A stretch of DNA of 5,618 nt from an uncultured Clostridia bacterium (GTDB lineage: Bacteria > Bacillota > Clostridia > Saccharofermentanales > Saccharofermentanaceae): the NCBI GenBank assembly GCA_946405115.1, contig CAMJGB010000127.1:1-5618 (forward strand), written 5' to 3'. Under the pieces are notes generated by a model, which did not search any database, was not told the DNA's origin, and was given only the letters and a program-made list of their open reading frames with translations. Of this stretch, positions 1-5,604 are shown piece by piece. Position numbers and translations under genes: made by a program. Within the stretch, counting starts at the first letter, position 1, and the number at the start of each line of letters is the position of its first letter.

Positions 1-469
1 TGTATGGGATGTTTATTATATGAATACTGATGCAGTGGTTTATGTTATCGAAGTTAAATTGACACAGCTCTTCGCCGTCTGCACCCCAGTCGTGATTGCC
101 CGTAACGGCCATATAGGGGATGGAAAGCTCCTTGCATACGTCTCCTATCGCATTAAGATAGGGAAGACCCCTTAGAACGTGCTTTCCTTTGCCGTTACAG
201 ATGTCTCCGCCGAAAATGACGGCATCAAGCCCCTTTGAAGCATGCTCTTTCCTTATAACATTGATCACGCGGCTTGCCGGAATTGGGCAAAATTCCCTGT
301 GAAGGTCTGAGAAAAACAGTATGCGTAAGTCTGGATCGCCCTCAGAAGGCCCTAATATAAGCTTATCGCGGGTTACTTTAAGGCACATGGCCTCGATAAA
401 ACCCCAGCTTAACCCGATAATTATGATGCCTGATATGACAAGTAAAATTGTTAATATTATGCCGTTCAT
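1..469 (-). CDS. Membrane-anchored metallophosphoesterase, partial (3' end outside window)
   Basis: Reading the minus strand from the ATG at 469-467 gives 156 codons open to the left edge, so the C-terminal part is missing. Residues 4-22 are strongly hydrophobic with no positively charged start, fitting an N-terminal membrane anchor. The visible metallophosphoesterase signatures are SDLH (54-57), GGD (87-89) and GNHD (124-127); these supply the metal ligands of the calcineurin-like two-metal hydrolase fold. The downstream GHxH motif would lie beyond the window. The family hydrolyses phosphomono- or phosphodiesters; layout resembles the membrane-associated YkuE/YaeI-type group, but the substrate cannot be told. 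An in-frame stop lies 15 nt upstream of the ATG with no other start between, which fixes the start; no good Shine-Dalgarno sequence precedes it, so translation may be weak. The gene is divergent from the ydbC operon. Family call is firm, subfamily call is inference. Confidence 0.9.
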   Translation of the reverse strand, partial: MNGIILTILLVISGIIIIGLSWGFIEAMCLKVTRDKLILGPSEGDPDLRILFFSDLHREFCPIPASRVINVIRKEHASKGLDAVIFGGDICNGKGKHVLRGLPYLNAIGDVCKELSIPYMAVTGNHDWGADGEELCQFNFDNINHCISIHIINIPY

Positions 470-499
470 GATTTTCGTTCTTTTTATTATTTTATTTTT

Positions 500-529
500 A
501 TTATATAATACGTGGTAATTTGCATACAA
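500..529 (-). promoter_or_regulatory. Candidate sigma-70 type promoter for the metallophosphoesterase gene
   Basis: On the minus strand a TTGTAT -35 (524-529) is followed after 18 nt by a perfect TATAAT -10 (500-505). Transcription would begin near 493, leaving a leader of about 24 nt before the ATG at 469. The surrounding 470-510 stretch is almost pure A/T. This is a consensus match only, with no experimental support. Confidence 0.45.
504..509 (+). promoter_or_regulatory. Candidate -10 element for the ydbC-ligA operon
   Basis: A perfect TATAAT lies 45 nt before the ydbC ATG and would start transcription near 516, giving a leader of about 39 nt that includes the ribosome binding site. The -35 region (about 481-486, TTTTTA) is poor. 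This hexamer overlaps the minus-strand -10 because both come from the palindrome ATTATATAAT at 500-509. Confidence 0.3.
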
Positions 530-535
530 TTGTAT
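524..535. promoter_or_regulatory. 12-bp perfect palindrome, candidate operator
   Basis: ATACAATTGTAT is a perfect inverted repeat without a spacer. It covers the minus-strand -35 and sits between the predicted plus-strand start point and the ydbC Shine-Dalgarno sequence. Such a position suits a repressor that could act on both divergent genes, but AT-rich DNA yields palindromes by chance, so the regulatory role is inference. Confidence 0.3.
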
Positions 536-554
536 TTCAAGGAGGGTTATCTAC

Positions 555-797
555 ATGCCTAAGACAGAGATCAAGTACGAGATAATCAAGACTATCGGTG
601 TTCTTGCTACCAACAAGTCAGGCTGGAAGAGAGAAGCTAATATCGTTAAGTGGAACGATGGTAAGGCTAAGCTCGATATCAGAGACTGGGGTCCCGATCA
701 TGAGAAGGTCGGCAAGGGCATTTCCCTTAACAGCGAGGAAGTTGCTATTCTTAAGGCACTCCTTGAGGATTACGATCCGGACGAAGCTGAGGCTTAA
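555..797 (+). CDS. ydbC: YdbC/PC4 family single-stranded DNA-binding protein
   Basis: This 80-aa acidic-tailed protein matches the bacterial homologues of the eukaryotic transcription coactivator PC4, typified by Lactococcus YdbC, a small homodimer that binds single-stranded nucleic acid. The family pattern is clear: a beta-sheet segment at about 6-18, W24, the block VKWNDGKAKLDIRDW (31-45), then GKGISLNSEE (53-62) leading into a helix at 61-72. The C-terminal DPDEAEA tail is acidic. A near-perfect Shine-Dalgarno sequence, AAGGAGGG at 539-546, lies 8 nt before the ATG, pointing to strong translation. It is the first gene of a plus-strand run; the next gene begins 3 nt after its stop. Members are thought to act in transcription, replication or repair through ssDNA binding, and sharing an operon with ligA fits that. 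Family assignment is confident; the precise cellular role is not established. Confidence 0.92.
   Translation: MPKTEIKYEIIKTIGVLATNKSGWKREANIVKWNDGKAKLDIRDWGPDHEKVGKGISLNSEEVAILKALLEDYDPDEAEA
789..792 (+). promoter_or_regulatory. Ribosome binding site supporting the TTG start at 801
   Basis: GAGG inside the last codons of ydbC lies 8 nt before TTG 801. No ATG is available in this frame until about codon 160, so this site is what selects the TTG start and implies translational coupling to ydbC. Confidence 0.55.
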
Positions 798-800
798 TCG

Positions 801-1436
801 TTGAGAAGCGAGGAACGCGCCGGAATAGTAGCGGCGGTTCTTCTGCTGCTTTGGGGGACGATTCTGACATTTCCCCTTCATAGGTTCACGGTTTTCCTGG
901 AAGTAGCCGTGAGCTCTGCCTTTGACGGTCTTGCCGGCAAGGCGCCTGCGGTTGTGATTCCGATCTTGGTGATCGTTATCCTTACCGCTGTCGAAGTGGT
1001 TCTGCTTCTTATATCGAAGACGAGATTTGCCTGCTATATTCCTGCGGCAGCTCTATTCGTGACGACAGCAGCTTTCGTATACCACTCGATTCTTTTAAGA
1101 GAGTTCGATGCCAAGATAGGCATTGCTCTCGGCATTGTGCTTATATTAACGGCATTACTTCACCTTTTCGGAGCAGAGAAGATCCTGCTCTGGGAAGGTG
1201 ATTTCTTTATTCTGGCGATCAGTGTTCATCTTGTTACGAGTCTCGTTGCAGCGCCTTTGTCCGCATCCTATGCCGTAATGGACAAGATACTTTATATCGA
1301 CCATTACCACGATACGGATCTGTCGGTGTCTTTTGCTGACTTCCTTACGCTTCCCGCATTCGTGTGGGGATTGTTCTTCATGATAATACTGTCGCTGCCG
1401 GTCATCTATTATTCTTTCTCAAGGAAGAAAGCCTGA
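801..1436 (+). CDS. Six-helix integral membrane protein, unrecognised
   Basis: A 211-aa protein that I do not recognise as a known family. Hydrophobic segments are at about 7-25, 49-72, 76-98, 106-125, 134-157 and 181-206. The positive-inside rule (RSEER at the N terminus, SKTR at 72-75, K127, and SRKK at 207-210) places both ends in the cytoplasm. The last outside loop holds an acidic/histidine cluster, YIDHYHDTD (165-173), and additional membrane-region histidines occur at 95, 121 and 143. These could bind metal or protons, but that is speculation. The start is TTG, placed 3 nt after ydbC and preceded by GAGG; ligA begins 1 nt after the stop, so co-expression with both is very likely. There is no signal peptide cleavage site or enzymatic motif. 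It could be a transporter-like or scaffold protein. Existence of the gene is well supported by tight packing; function is unknown. Confidence 0.85.
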   Translation: MRSEERAGIVAAVLLLLWGTILTFPLHRFTVFLEVAVSSAFDGLAGKAPAVVIPILVIVILTAVEVVLLLISKTRFACYIPAAALFVTTAAFVYHSILLREFDAKIGIALGIVLILTALLHLFGAEKILLWEGDFFILAISVHLVTSLVAAPLSASYAVMDKILYIDHYHDTDLSVSFADFLTLPAFVWGLFFMIILSLPVIYYSFSRKKA

Positions 1437-1437
1437 T

Positions 1438-3480
1438 ATGGAACAGCTTAATCTTTTCGACGATTTGAACGTGAGCAATGTACCTTCCGAAGTGAAGGAG
1501 GAGTACGAGAACCTCGTTAAGACCTTAAACTACCATGCTAAGCGTTACTACGACGAGGATACGCCCGAGATAAGCGATTACGAGTACGACATGATGAATA
1601 ACCGCTTGAAGGAGATCGAGCACGAGTATCCTTCTATTGTAAGCCCGGATTCTCCGTCTCTTCGCGTAGGCTGGAAGGCGAGCAAGGGTAAGACGGTTAA
1701 GCATAATGTGCCTATGCTTTCCCTCCAGGACGTATTCAGCAGGGAAGAAGTGGATGAATTCGTTAACTCCGTAAGAGAAGAATTAGGCCCCGATACCGAG
1801 TTTCTCGTAGAGACCAAGATCGACGGCCTTTCGATGGCATTAAGATACGATAACGGCATCCTTACGACGGCAGTTACAAGAGGCGACGGAATCACCGAGG
1901 GTGAGGATGTTACCGAGAATGCGGTCGAGATCGAGGATGTAGTAAGAAAGATGCCTCACCCCATCGAGTACATCGAGATAAGAGGCGAGGTTTACATGAC
2001 GCGAGAGGCTTTTGCTGCCGTTAACGAGGCTGCTGAAGCAAGAGGCGCGAAGACATTTGCCAATCCCCGTAACTGCGCTGCAGGAACGTTAAGACAGCTC
2101 GATGCAGGTGTTACCAGAGACAGGAAGTTGTCGCTGTTTATTTTCAACGTGCAGGAGACAAGGGGAAGGACGTTCAAGACGCACAGCGAAGGCTACGAAT
2201 TCCTTAAAGAGAACGGCGTTAAGACCATCGACATGTACTTTAAGTGCAAGACTGCGGATGAGGTCTGGGATGCTATACAGAAGATCGGCGATGCGCGTGA
2301 GGACCTTCCCTACGATATCGACGGCGCCGTGGTTAAGCTTAACAGCATAAGCGACAGAGAGCGTCTCGGTACTACCATAAAGTTCCCGAAGTGGGCGATA
2401 GCTTATAAGTACCCGCCAGAGGAGAAGGAGACAAAACTTCTTGAGGTTGAGGTCAACACGGGAAGAACAGGCCGCGTTACGCCTGTTGCCATATTCGAAC
2501 CCATAAGACTCTGCGGTACTTCCGTATCGAGAGCTACTTTACATAACCAGGACTTCATTGATGAGATGGAGATCGGCATTGGCGATACTCTCATCGTCTA
2601 TAAGTCGGGCGAGATCATCCCAAAGGTTAAGGGTGTTAACAAGAATAAGCGCCCCGCTGACTGGAAGCCGTACAAGCTTCCCGAGAACTGCCCTGTATGC
2701 GGTCACAAGCTCGTAAGAGAGGCTGATGCGGCAGATCTTAAGTGCGTTAACCTAAACTGCCCCGGAACGATCGTAAACGGCATCGTAAACTTCGTATCAA
2801 GAGATGCCATGAACATCAAGGGCTTCGGCTACGAGTATATTAAGGATCTCGTAGAGCAGGGCTTTGTTAAGGATGTTGCTGACATCTTCTATCTTAATGA
2901 GAAGCGCGACGAGCTTATCGAGAAGAAGCTTTTGGGACTTGCCAAGAATACGGACAAGCTTCTTGGCGCGATAGCTGATTCTGCGAAGAATGCGACTGCA
3001 GAGAATGTTCTCTCAGGCCTTGGTATCCCTAACGTCGGCAAGGCAACGGCAAGAGAGCTTCTTAAGGCGTTAAAGACAATCGACAGCATAATGGATGCAA
3101 GCGTCGAGGAACTGTCTTCGGTAGAGGAGATAGGTCTTATCTCGGCTCAGGGCATCTACGAGTTCATGCACGACGAGGGTAACCGCGCTCTGCTTCTGAG
3201 GCTTAAGACAGCAGGTCTTAACTTCGAGAGCACGAACGTCGCGGTATCCGATGTGTTCGCAGGTAAGACCTTCGTCATAACGGGAACACTTCCCACATGG
3301 ACTCGCGATGAGGCAAGCAAATTTATCGAGAGTAACGGCGGCAAGGTCGCAGGCTCTGTTTCCAAGAAGACATCGTACCTCGTTGAGGGCGCAGATGCAG
3401 GTTCGAAGGCGACTAAGGCCAGGGAACTCGGCATCACGATAATAAGCGAAGATGAGCTTCGCGCACTCGCAGAAGGCTGA
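1438..3480 (+). CDS. ligA: NAD(+)-dependent DNA ligase LigA
   Basis: This full-length 680-aa enzyme seals nicks in duplex DNA (Okazaki fragments, repair) using NAD+ and releasing AMP and NMN. All domains are present in order. Domain Ia, which binds NMN, spans about 20-75 with YYDEDTPEISDYEYD. In the adenylation domain the nucleophile is K127 of KIDG (127-130), followed by TRGDG (147-151), RGEVYM (182-187) and NPRNCAAGTLRQLD (209-222), with the later motif AIAYKYPP at 320-327. The OB fold covers about 335-400 with GRTGRVTPVA. A Cys4 zinc finger is formed by C418, C421, C436 and C441. Helix-hairpin-helix repeats lie at about 455-590 (LGIPNVGKATARELL at 528-542), and a C-terminal BRCT domain at about 604-680 with GSVSKKTSYLVEG. 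The ATG follows AAGGA at 1421-1425 and is 1 nt after the previous stop. Its own stop shares one base with the next start. Nothing essential is missing, so it should be active and is probably essential. Confidence 0.99.
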   Translation: MEQLNLFDDLNVSNVPSEVKEEYENLVKTLNYHAKRYYDEDTPEISDYEYDMMNNRLKEIEHEYPSIVSPDSPSLRVGWKASKGKTVKHNVPMLSLQDVFSREEVDEFVNSVREELGPDTEFLVETKIDGLSMALRYDNGILTTAVTRGDGITEGEDVTENAVEIEDVVRKMPHPIEYIEIRGEVYMTREAFAAVNEAAEARGAKTFANPRNCAAGTLRQLDAGVTRDRKLSLFIFNVQETRGRTFKTHSEGYEFLKENGVKTIDMYFKCKTADEVWDAIQKIGDAREDLPYDIDGAVVKLNSISDRERLGTTIKFPKWAIAYKYPPEEKETKLLEVEVNTGRTGRVTPVAIFEPIRLCGTSVSRATLHNQDFIDEMEIGIGDTLIVYKSGEIIPKVKGVNKNKRPADWKPYKLPENCPVCGHKLVREADAADLKCVNLNCPGTIVNGIVNFVSRDAMNIKGFGYEYIKDLVEQGFVKDVADIFYLNEKRDELIEKKLLGLAKNTDKLLGAIADSAKNATAENVLSGLGIPNVGKATARELLKALKTIDSIMDASVEELSSVEEIGLISAQGIYEFMHDEGNRALLLRLKTAGLNFESTNVAVSDVFAGKTFVITGTLPTWTRDEASKFIESNGGKVAGSVSKKTSYLVEGADAGSKATKARELGITIISEDELRALAEG

Positions 3481-4064
3481 TGGATATTCATGATCTTAAA
3501 GCTTCCATAAGAAGCGATATAAGGGCAAAGCGAAGGCTCATAAGTAACGATGAGCTTAAGGCTTCAGACGACGCGCTTCTTGAGGCTTTTAAGAGCGCTT
3601 CTAAGGCTGACCTTAAGCTTAATGAGGCTTACTCCCGCTCGAAAAGCATCGCTGTATATAAAGCTGTCGGAGGCGAGCTTCCGTGCGATGCTCTTGCAGC
3701 ATATTTTAGAAGTGAGGGGAAGACTACGGTTTACCCCAGAACAAAAGGCGATGTGATGGATTTTTGTGCTGTTAAAGATCCTTCTTCGGAGCTTGTTAAG
3801 GGAGACTTCGGAATCCCCGCTCCTTCGTTGGATGCATTGGCGGCAGATCCCAGTGACATAGGAATCGTGATCTTGCCGGGCATAGCGTTTGATGAGCAGA
3901 AACGAAGACTCGGGCAGGGCAAAGGCTTCTACGACCGTTGGGTAAGTTCGTTCGATGAAGGGCATAGGCCGTTGCTTGTCGGCGTGTGTATGAAGTTTCA
4001 GATGGTGCCCGAAGTTCCATCGGAGGCTTTCGATATCCCTGCAGATGTGTTATTGTGCATATGA
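3480..4064 (+). CDS. 5-formyltetrahydrofolate cyclo-ligase (MTHFS/YgfA family)
   Basis: This 194-aa cytosolic enzyme converts 5-formyltetrahydrofolate to 5,10-methenyltetrahydrofolate with ATP hydrolysis, returning a dead-end folate to the one-carbon pool. Family marks: basic N-terminal helix DIRAKRRLIS (13-22), which helps bind phosphate; IAVYKAVGGELP (57-68) with E66 at the folate-contacting position; VYPRT (84-88); GDFGIPAP (108-115); VILPGIAFDE (130-139); the hallmark loop RLGQGKGFYDRW (143-154); and DIPADV near the C terminus. The loop is slightly unusual: the family usually reads R-L-G-x-G-x-G-Y-Y-D-R, often with glycine where K148 stands, and F150 replaces Y. Length fits the family. 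The ATG overlaps the ligA stop by one base (TGATG), and AGAAGG at 3471-3476 is only 3 nt away, so translation is probably coupled to ligA. E. coli YgfA and B. subtilis YqgN are the named relatives. Family call is confident. Confidence 0.93.
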   Translation: MDIHDLKASIRSDIRAKRRLISNDELKASDDALLEAFKSASKADLKLNEAYSRSKSIAVYKAVGGELPCDALAAYFRSEGKTTVYPRTKGDVMDFCAVKDPSSELVKGDFGIPAPSLDALAADPSDIGIVILPGIAFDEQKRRLGQGKGFYDRWVSSFDEGHRPLLVGVCMKFQMVPEVPSEAFDIPADVLLCI

Positions 4065-4066
4065 AT

Positions 4067-4075
4067 GAGGTGGTG
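4067..4075 (+). promoter_or_regulatory. Ribosome binding site fixing the TTG start at 4078
   Basis: GAGGTGGTG lies directly between the cyclo-ligase stop (4062-4064) and TTG 4078; its GAGGTG core is 5 nt from the start. The nearby ATG at 4065 and GTGs at 4070 and 4073 are in other frames, so TTG is the only start that fits this site. Confidence 0.65.
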
Positions 4076-4077
4076 AA

Positions 4078-4530
4078 TTGAAGTACTATCTTGCAAATCT
4101 TGCTTTACATCTTCTTGTGACATTGCTGCTCGGTCTGGTAGTAGTAATCTTCGCTGACCGTAACAGGAAGAGAAAGACCAAGTATCCCGTGTCTTACTTC
4201 ATTCCTACCGTAGCTGCGATCATTGTTGCTACTTATGCCTTCCATGTTGCAGGTCCGAGACTTCTCGACTTATCCGATGTAGCTACGCAGAACTACTATT
4301 CATACACAGGTGTAATCGAGGAGATAGCATTGTTCAATAACTCACTAGTTATCGACGGCGAGACGTACTATATCAATCCAATGAGAGATCTTCCCGGAGA
4401 AGGCTCCAAGGTAAGGATCCGCTATACCCGTTACAGCAATTATGTAATCTCAGTTGAGGCTGTAGATACGGTAGATGTATCCGGTGCTATCAGCGAAGAA
4501 CTCGAGACAGCTGTCGATATTCCCGTGTAA
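4078..4530 (+). CDS. Two-helix membrane protein with small external beta-rich domain, unrecognised
   Basis: A 150-aa protein without a family I can name. Hydrophobic helices occur at about 5-25 and 39-58, separated by a very basic loop, DRNRKRKTKYP (27-37), that should face the cytoplasm. Both ends, including the C-terminal 90 residues, should therefore lie outside the membrane. Residues 73-128 alternate hydrophobic and polar residues (YYSYTGVIEEI, NSLVIDGETYYI, SKVRIRYTRYS, NYVISVEAV), the look of a five-strand barrel of the OB-fold type. The tail (129-150) is acidic. It starts at TTG, 13 nt after the cyclo-ligase stop, and is the last gene before a terminator, so it closes the operon. There are no catalytic motifs, cysteines or lipobox. 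The OB-fold idea is inference from strand pattern only. Confidence is good that the gene is real, because of spacing, ribosome binding site and membrane topology. Confidence 0.85.
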   Translation: MKYYLANLALHLLVTLLLGLVVVIFADRNRKRKTKYPVSYFIPTVAAIIVATYAFHVAGPRLLDLSDVATQNYYSYTGVIEEIALFNNSLVIDGETYYINPMRDLPGEGSKVRIRYTRYSNYVISVEAVDTVDVSGAISEELETAVDIPV

Positions 4531-4571
4531 TCCTCGAAACACCAGTAAAATCAGCAAAACCGTGATTCAAC

Positions 4572-4611
4572 CCCCCGTTTTTTTCCCAACTTTTGGGAAT
4601 CGGGGGCTTTT
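4572..4611 (+). terminator. Intrinsic terminator after the ydbC-ligA operon
   Basis: An outer stem CCCCCG (4572-4577) pairs with CGGGGG (4601-4606). An inner stem TTCCCAA (4583-4589) pairs with TTGGGAA (4593-4599) around a CTT loop. The two are separated by an uneven internal loop of five T on the left and one T on the right. A short T tract follows (4608-4611, then ATATT). It lies 41 nt past the last operon stop and about 65 nt before the next gene. Confidence 0.78.
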
Positions 4612-4664
4612 ATATTGCATATCCTTGCGATCCCTTTCACAATATTGGTATGGAATATCTTTTT

Positions 4665-4670
4665 GGGGGA
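4665..4670 (+). promoter_or_regulatory. Ribosome binding site fixing the ATG start at 4678
   Basis: GGGGGA lies 7 nt before ATG 4678. This decides against the longer in-frame reading from TTG 4615, which lacks a Shine-Dalgarno sequence and would begin just after the terminator. A promoter must sit in 4612-4664, but only weak matches exist, for example TTGCAT 4615-4620 with CACAAT 4638-4643, spaced 17 nt. Confidence 0.7.
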
Positions 4671-4677
4671 AATAGAT

Positions 4678-5274
4678 ATGGCAAAACAGGGAATAGTTCC
4701 GGTAAGCATACCGGATCCTGAGCATCATTACAAAAGAAGAGGATCCGAGACAGGGATATACATAGCATGCAGCGATCGTGCACTTCTTGATACGATCAAT
4801 TCGATGCTTAGCCGTAAGGGGATAATAGGGATATCCGATGCGGAAGGTAAGTACCATTACATAGTGGACGGCAGACACAGCGCGAGAAAGGTGATTTCAA
4901 GGATCAACGATATTGTGATGGGGAATGCGACTGCCATCGCAAGTGAAGTGCCTGACGACGTTATTAATTCGGTTCTGAAGTCCATCCTCGTCTACTATGA
5001 CTTCGACATATCTTTGATCGGTACGAGTGCCATATTCGAGATGGTGCGAAGGATGGTGGTGTACAGGGACCTGTACTTTATGCCGATCCGGCAGCTTTAT
5101 GCGGTCGCAGGTGAGCTCCTGGGATTATCTTATTATCAGACGGAGCGGGATGTGCGGTACTCGATAAGGAAGAGCAGCTTTGCCAATACAGGGATCAAGA
5201 CGACGAGGATCCTTCGCATGCTTGCTGATGACGTTAACGACAGAATCAAGGCAACAAAAAGGCAGTCGGTTTAA
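4678..5274 (+). CDS. Spo0A C-terminal-domain-like DNA-binding regulator
   Basis: A 198-aa cytosolic protein. Residues about 95-165 resemble the DNA-binding effector domain of Spo0A, the sporulation master regulator. Set against B. subtilis Spo0A from memory, a 55-residue block (109-163) aligns without gaps and keeps G115, L140-Y141, E156, R157, R160 and I163; the segment TERDVRYSIRKS (155-166) corresponds to the Spo0A recognition helix around ERAIRHAI. The N-terminal part (24-80) is not a normal receiver. It starts like one, with strand YIAC, S32-D33, and a helix at 34-47, then has strands near 48-52 and 59-63 ending in D64, but it is too short and lacks the usual acidic pair and the C-terminal lysine region. 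I chose ATG 4678 from its ribosome binding site. The gene stands alone between two terminators and faces HU. Its stop codon lies in the loop of the HU terminator. It is not Spo0A itself; a sporulation role is unproven. Targets are unknown. Confidence 0.82.
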   Translation: MAKQGIVPVSIPDPEHHYKRRGSETGIYIACSDRALLDTINSMLSRKGIIGISDAEGKYHYIVDGRHSARKVISRINDIVMGNATAIASEVPDDVINSVLKSILVYYDFDISLIGTSAIFEMVRRMVVYRDLYFMPIRQLYAVAGELLGLSYYQTERDVRYSIRKSSFANTGIKTTRILRMLADDVNDRIKATKRQSV

Positions 5275-5284
5275 CGACTGCCTT
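5256..5284 (-). terminator. Intrinsic terminator of the HU gene, overlapping the regulator's stop codon
   Basis: AAGGCAGTCG (5259-5268) and CGACTGCCTT (5275-5284) form a perfect 10-bp stem with a six-base loop, GTTTAA. Read on the minus strand, the stem is followed by a run of T (complement of A 5256-5260) and begins 26 nt after the HU stop, the classic order for an intrinsic terminator. The plus-strand side has only a weak T tract (TT, then AATT), so bidirectional action would be less efficient. The TAA of the regulator gene (5272-5274) is in the loop. Confidence 0.82.
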
Positions 5285-5310
5285 AATTAAGAACTTTACA
5301 AGTCAGAATA

Positions 5311-5604
5311 TTACTTCTTGCACTTCTTCTTGGAGTTTACCTTCTCCTTGAGCTCCTTACCAGCCTTGAAAGCGGGAGCCTTAGAAGCCTTGATCTTGAT
5401 TGTCTCGCCTGTAGCAGGGTTGCGGCCCTCACGAGCAGCTCTCTCCTTAACCTCGAATGTACCGAAGCCTACGAGAGTAACCTTGTCACCGGAAGAAAGA
5501 GCGCACTCGATAGACTCGATAGTAGCCTTAAGAGCAGCCTCAGCATCCTTCTTGGAAAGGTCAGCCTTCTTAGCGATTGCATCAATCAGTTCTGTTTTAT
5601 TCAT
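5311..5604 (-). CDS. hup: HU family nucleoid-associated DNA-binding protein
   Basis: A 97-aa basic protein that bends and compacts DNA as a dimer with little sequence preference. It begins [22 protein letters not shown], the typical two-helix body, followed by the beta-sheet signature [18 protein letters not shown] in which RNPATGE (61-67) forms the arm tip; the proline of RNP intercalates in the DNA minor groove. The closing [18 protein letters not shown] (72-89) is standard. Family members are usually about 90 residues, so this one carries an extra lysine-rich tail, SKKKCKK (91-97). It also has two cysteines, C34 and C95, which are uncommon in HU. The ATG is preceded by AGGAGG (complement of 5611-5616) at 6-nt spacing, indicating strong translation. 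Its promoter lies beyond the right edge of the window. It converges on the Spo0A_C-like gene. The assignment is very secure. Confidence 0.98.
   Translation of the reverse strand: MNKTELIDAIAKKADLSKKDAEAALKATIESIECALSSGDKVTLVGFGTFEVKERAAREGRNPATGETIKIKASKAPAFKAGKELKEKVNSKKKCKK

Noticed and set aside
321..518. A 65-codon plus-strand reading frame over the metallophosphoesterase start.
   Set aside because: It is antisense to a protein with SDLH, GGD and GNHD motifs and has no ribosome binding site; its hydrophobic end comes from the AT-rich promoter.
989..995. TGTCGAA, matching the core of a Spo0A binding box, which is tempting beside a Spo0A-like gene.
   Set aside because: It lies deep within the six-helix protein's coding region, far from any promoter; a 7-mer is expected by chance at this frequency.
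3564..3965. A 133-codon minus-strand frame inside the cyclo-ligase gene.
   Set aside because: Shadow of a well-supported gene; no family pattern, no ribosome binding site.
4615..4677. A 21-residue N-terminal extension of the Spo0A_C-like protein from TTG 4615.
   Set aside because: No Shine-Dalgarno sequence, begins at the terminator's T tract, and GGGGGA sits at proper distance from ATG 4678.
4531..4677. Possible small RNA or riboswitch in the longest non-coding gap (147 nt).
   Set aside because: Only the terminator hairpin and a ribosome binding site are visible; no conserved riboswitch core or second paired element was found.
4699..4714. Inverted repeat CCGGTA-AGCA-TACCGG early in the regulator's coding region, with GGATCC repeated at 4713 and 4741.
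   Set aside because: A 6-bp stem within codons 8-13 without a T tract or promoter; short repeats of this kind arise by chance, and no flanking structure supports a regulatory role.
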